Of a stretch of DNA of 8,950 nt, positions 6,643 through 8,950 are shown piece after piece. Source of the stretch: Deltaproteobacteria bacterium (lineage in GTDB: Bacteria; Desulfobacterota; Syntrophia; Syntrophales; UBA2210); assembly GCA_011056825.1 (NCBI GenBank), contig DSBH01000029.1, positions 1 to 8,950 of the forward strand, given 5' to 3'. The notes under the pieces were generated by a model. It was not told where the DNA came from, ran no database searches, and saw only the letters and a list, made by a program, of their open reading frames with translations. Position 1 is the first letter of the stretch. Every line of letters begins with the position of its first letter. Both the position numbers and the translations under genes were made by a program.

Positions 6643-7388
6643 CGCTCAAAGCCCCATTTTTCCCAGATTGCCAGTCCCTCGGGAGACGAAACGTAGTCGT
6701 TGAATTGTGTCGCCAGGTCCATGTGCGGCGCCGTGGTGCAGACGGCCGTGGGGATGTTATTAATGATATTCCTGTTTTCGGCAATGTGAATTACGTCGAG
6801 TTTTCCCTTGCCTTCAGCCCAGGTGACGAGGTCGCCCCAGATCATTGCCGCGTCGACCTGTCCGAGGGCGACATAAATGAGAAGCTGGTTGACCGTCGGG
6901 GCGTAGACGCTGATATTCGACGTGACGTTTTCCCACAGCTCGTTTTTTATCAGGATCTGCTTGCTCACCCGTCCGATGGCGGGGGCCTTCGGATCGCCGA
7001 TAGCGACGCGGACGCCGCTTCGAGCGAGGTCATCAAGGGATTTGATGCCCGCCGGGTTCCCCTTCGGGACAGCGATAACGGGGATGTGACGCACCAGAGG
7101 GCGGATGGTTTCTTCAATCACCCACCCGTTTTTCAGGGCGTCCTGTGTATATTTTTCAGCGCCGGGAATGAGGATATCGCAGGGCTGGCCTGACGCCACC
7201 TGCGCGAATATTTCGCCCGAGCTTCCATAATGAACATCAATTTCTACATTGTGATTCGATTCAAAATTTTGTCTCATTTCTTCCATGGGCTTCATCAAGC
7301 CGGCGCCGCTGAAAACAATAAGGTCTGCCGCGATGCACTGACCCGTCCAGAAAATCAGCACCGCAACGAACATCAATATTTTTTTCAT
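6630..7388 (-). CDS. modA: Periplasmic molybdate/tungstate-binding protein (ModA-like), 252 residues
   Basis: This protein captures the oxyanion in the periplasm and delivers it to the permease. The start at 7388 is preferred over an in-frame ATG at 7463 because it begins a classic signal peptide (MKKILMFVAVLIFWTGQCIA, cleavage likely before or after A21) and has GAAAGGGG six bases upstream. The longer form would put 25 polar residues before the signal and overlap the promoter. Mature-protein landmarks are SGAGL (27-31), YGSSGE (54-59, an oxyanion-contacting loop in the family), GDPKAPAIGR (131-140) and VDAAMIWGDL (178-187). There is no lipobox, so it should be soluble. The archaeal WtpA start pattern is absent, which favours ModA. 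Mo versus W selectivity cannot be read, although the nearby AOR argues that tungstate is a plausible cargo. It is the first gene of modABC. Confidence 0.9.
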   Translation of the reverse strand: MKKILMFVAVLIFWTGQCIAADLIVFSGAGLMKPMEEMRQNFESNHNVEIDVHYGSSGEIFAQVASGQPCDILIPGAEKYTQDALKNGWVIEETIRPLVRHIPVIAVPKGNPAGIKSLDDLARSGVRVAIGDPKAPAIGRVSKQILIKNELWENVTSNISVYAPTVNQLLIYVALGQVDAAMIWGDLVTWAEGKGKLDVIHIAENRNIINNIPTAVCTTAPHMDLATQFNDYVSSPEGLAIWEKWGFERWRP

Positions 7389-7394
7389 GTCGAG

Positions 7395-7402
7395 CCCCTT
7401 TC
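7395..7402 (-). promoter_or_regulatory. Ribosome binding site deciding the modA start
   Basis: On the minus strand GAAAGGGG ends six bases before the ATG at 7388, directly ahead of the signal-peptide coding sequence. It settles the choice between this start and the upstream ATG at 7463. Confidence 0.75.
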
Positions 7403-7444
7403 TATTGTCTGCGTTGGTAGTACAAATAGCATGTCCGACCGAGA

Positions 7445-7473
7445 AAAATACACAATTCATCACTTTGTGTCAA
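7445..7473 (-). promoter_or_regulatory. Sigma-70 promoter of modABC with an internal inverted repeat
   Basis: On the minus strand a perfect -35 TTGACA (7468-7473) is separated by 17 bases from TATTTT (7445-7450, four of six bases). Transcription would start near 7437, giving a leader of about 49 bases. The spacer is spanned by ACACAA and TTGTGT (7450-7455 and 7465-7470), an inverted repeat with 6-base arms and nine bases between them, well placed to be an operator. The flanking DNA, 7474-7560, is strongly AT-rich, as promoter regions often are. Confidence 0.65.
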
Positions 7474-7610
7474 AGGAAATCATATTTAATAATAATACGT
7501 AAGAAATAGTGATTTTCGGTAACGATAAATAATAATTTTGATTGAAAGCGGGAACACGGAGATAGTGGAAAATGAGAAAATCGACCCAGATCGGCCGTTA
7601 CGTCGGCGGG

Positions 7611-8669
7611 TTACGAGCGTCCGCGGAGCTGGCCGCAGGCGGCGAGAATGTCCCGGCCCTTGCTCTTGCGGACGACGGCGGTGTAGTTGTGCTTGACCAG
7701 GATGTCCCGGAAGGCGTCGACCCGTTCCGGGGGTGATGTTTTGAAATCACAGCCGGGATGTTCGTTGAAGGCGATGAGGTTGAACTTACAGCGCACGTTC
7801 TTCACCATTCGCGCCAATTTTTCGGCGTCTTCGGGGCTGTCGTTTACGTCTTTGATGAGTATGTATTCCATGGTGATGCGCCGTCGCAGGGGCATGGGAT
7901 AGTCCCGACAGGCGCCCAGGACTTCCGCAAGCGGGTATTTTCTGTTTATCGGCATCAGCCGGTCCCTGGTGTCATCGTCAGGCGCGTTCAGCGACAGGGC
8001 CAGGTTAACGGGCAGGTCTTCTCCCAGGCGGCGTATCATGGGTGCGATGCCGCAGGTGGAAACGGTGACCCGCCGTTTCGAAATCCCCAGGCCAGTATCG
8101 GAGGTCATGATGTCAATCGCTTTCAGTGTGTTGTCATAATTGAGAAGCGGCTCGCCCATGCCCATTAACACCACGTTCTTGATGGAGGGGCCCTCTGGCG
8201 TACCGAACCGCAGGGCCGTAACCTGTCCGGCGATTTCCGAAGGGAGCAGGTCGCGCCGGAATCCCGACGCACCGGTGAGGCAGAAGGTGCAGCCCATGGC
8301 GCAGCCTGCCTGGGTGGAAACGCAGACAGTCCAGTGGTTTTTTTCCTGGATGAGCACGGTTTCGACGGTTTCTCCGTCGGCGAGACGGAAAAGCGCCTTC
8401 TTTGTTCCGTCCGCCGAAACTTGGATTGTTTCCACAGGCAAAAACCCGACACGGGCGATCCTGCCCAGCTCTTTCCGGAACTCCTGAGAAAGGTTGGTCA
8501 TTTCACCGATGTCGCGGCAACCTGCCCGGTAGATCCACTTTATGAGCTGGCGCGCTCTGAAGCGTTCCTTGCCGAGATGCTGAATGAAAGACTCCAGCTC
8601 GGCGGGCGTCAGGTTCGTCAGGTCGATTTTTTCAGTTCCGCTTTCCGCGAAGCCGTTCCGCGATGGCAT
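7611..8669 (-). CDS. rlmN: Dual-specificity 23S rRNA/tRNA adenine-C2 methyltransferase RlmN, 352 residues
   Basis: RlmN is a radical SAM enzyme that methylates C2 of adenosine in 23S rRNA (A2503) and in some tRNAs (A37), which supports translational fidelity. The radical SAM cluster motif CxxxCxxC is at C123, C127 and C130 (CAMGCTFC). The two cysteines of the methyl-transfer chemistry appear as C116 (TVCVSTQ) and C345 (AACGQL), corresponding to E. coli C118 and C355. Other family landmarks are the N-terminal KERFRARQLIKWIY, GMGEPLLNYDN and SLNAPDD. The length is normal. The start at 8669 lies inside the end of the upstream gene. The next residues before the family core (EKIDLTNL) offer no other ATG, GTG or TTG, so this start is likely. 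It probably depends on the upstream promoter. Confidence 0.96.
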   Translation of the reverse strand: MPSRNGFAESGTEKIDLTNLTPAELESFIQHLGKERFRARQLIKWIYRAGCRDIGEMTNLSQEFRKELGRIARVGFLPVETIQVSADGTKKALFRLADGETVETVLIQEKNHWTVCVSTQAGCAMGCTFCLTGASGFRRDLLPSEIAGQVTALRFGTPEGPSIKNVVLMGMGEPLLNYDNTLKAIDIMTSDTGLGISKRRVTVSTCGIAPMIRRLGEDLPVNLALSLNAPDDDTRDRLMPINRKYPLAEVLGACRDYPMPLRRRITMEYILIKDVNDSPEDAEKLARMVKNVRCKFNLIAFNEHPGCDFKTSPPERVDAFRDILVKHNYTAVVRKSKGRDILAACGQLRGRS

Positions 8670-8950
8670 TGATAAATTCTTCCGTGTTGACTTTACTGTT
8701 GTTCGAATCCGGACTTGTCATGGCCAGCAGGTCGCCTGTCATGATGCCGGACTCGATGGTTTCCACCGACGCCGCTTCAAGATCATCGGCGAAAGAGGAC
8801 AGTTCGGGCGTGCCGTCAAGTTCTCCCCGTTTTCTCAGCCCGCCTGACCAGGCGAAGATCAGCGCCATGGAGTTGGTCGACGTTTCTTCGCCCCTGAGGT
8901 GTTTGTAGTAATGTTTCTGGACCGTTCCGTGGGCGGCTTCGTATTCATAC
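8632..8950 (-). CDS. icd: NADP-dependent isocitrate dehydrogenase, C-terminal part only (gene runs off the window)
   Basis: This is the last 105 codons of an enzyme that converts isocitrate to 2-oxoglutarate and CO2 with NADP. The visible part begins YEYEAAHGTVQKHY, which matches the cofactor-binding AAHGTV loop of eukaryotic-type IDH (human IDH1 H309-V312). It continues with TSTN and ALIFAW, then GLRKRGELDGTPELSSFA and VETIESGIMTGDL, all characteristic of the homodimeric class that includes human IDH1 and many bacterial homologues, rather than E. coli Icd. Human IDH1 R314 is replaced by K, a conservative change in the NADP phosphate-binding position. The stop at 8632 overlaps the start of rlmN by 38 bases. 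The 5' two thirds of the gene are outside the window. Confidence 0.93.
   Translation of the reverse strand, partial: YEYEAAHGTVQKHYYKHLRGEETSTNSMALIFAWSGGLRKRGELDGTPELSSFADDLEAASVETIESGIMTGDLLAMTSPDSNNSKVNTEEFINAIAERLRGKRN

Noticed and set aside
7389..7463. An N-terminal extension of ModA starting at an ATG at 7463.
   Set aside because: It would place polar residues before a perfect signal peptide, lacks a ribosome binding site, and begins inside the promoter.
7576..7610. A hairpin after the rlmN stop as a terminator.
   Set aside because: Only a 4-base GCCG/CGGC stem is visible, and the T-rich stretch is distant and broken. I do not call it, so some read-through into modABC is possible.

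Overview
The window looks like a chromosomal segment of an anaerobic bacterium, most likely a Desulfobacterota/Deltaproteobacteria-type organism (sulfate reducer or syntroph). This is inferred from gene content: a tungsten-type aldehyde:ferredoxin oxidoreductase, an iron-type alcohol dehydrogenase, a ModABC-type oxyanion transporter and a eukaryotic-like NADP isocitrate dehydrogenase, in moderately GC-rich DNA. No rRNA, tRNA, CRISPR array, IS element or phage gene was seen.

Left part, plus strand (1-1299). The window opens inside an AhpD/carboxymuconolactone decarboxylase-like gene. Its reading frame is interrupted by one in-frame TGA, after which family-like sequence continues without any shift, so it is probably a pseudogene. 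A strong hairpin at 567-586 ends this unit. A 190-codon gene of unknown function follows, with a good ribosome binding site and a possible sigma-28-like promoter just upstream.

Central and right part, minus strand (1504-8950). Read in transcription order, right to left: the 3' end of an NADP isocitrate dehydrogenase gene; rlmN, overlapping it; a promoter region; modA, modB and modC, which overlap one another; a 336-base gap rich in inverted repeats; an iron-type alcohol dehydrogenase; and an aldehyde:ferredoxin oxidoreductase. A clear rho-independent terminator closes the series at 1437-1471.

The likely logic is that the transporter imports molybdate or tungstate, the metal is built into the pterin cofactor of the oxidoreductase, and the alcohol dehydrogenase and oxidoreductase together interconvert alcohol, aldehyde and acid with NAD(P)H and ferredoxin as carriers. 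The gap between modC and the dehydrogenase is the most interesting non-coding stretch. It holds a promoter-like sequence whose -10 region lies inside a perfect 17-base palindrome, a predicted leader of about 225 bases, and two hairpins just after modC that cannot form together. A metal- or cofactor-responsive control element is a reasonable hypothesis, but I could not match it to a known riboswitch by eye. Apart from these regulatory candidates, the gene content belongs to known families.
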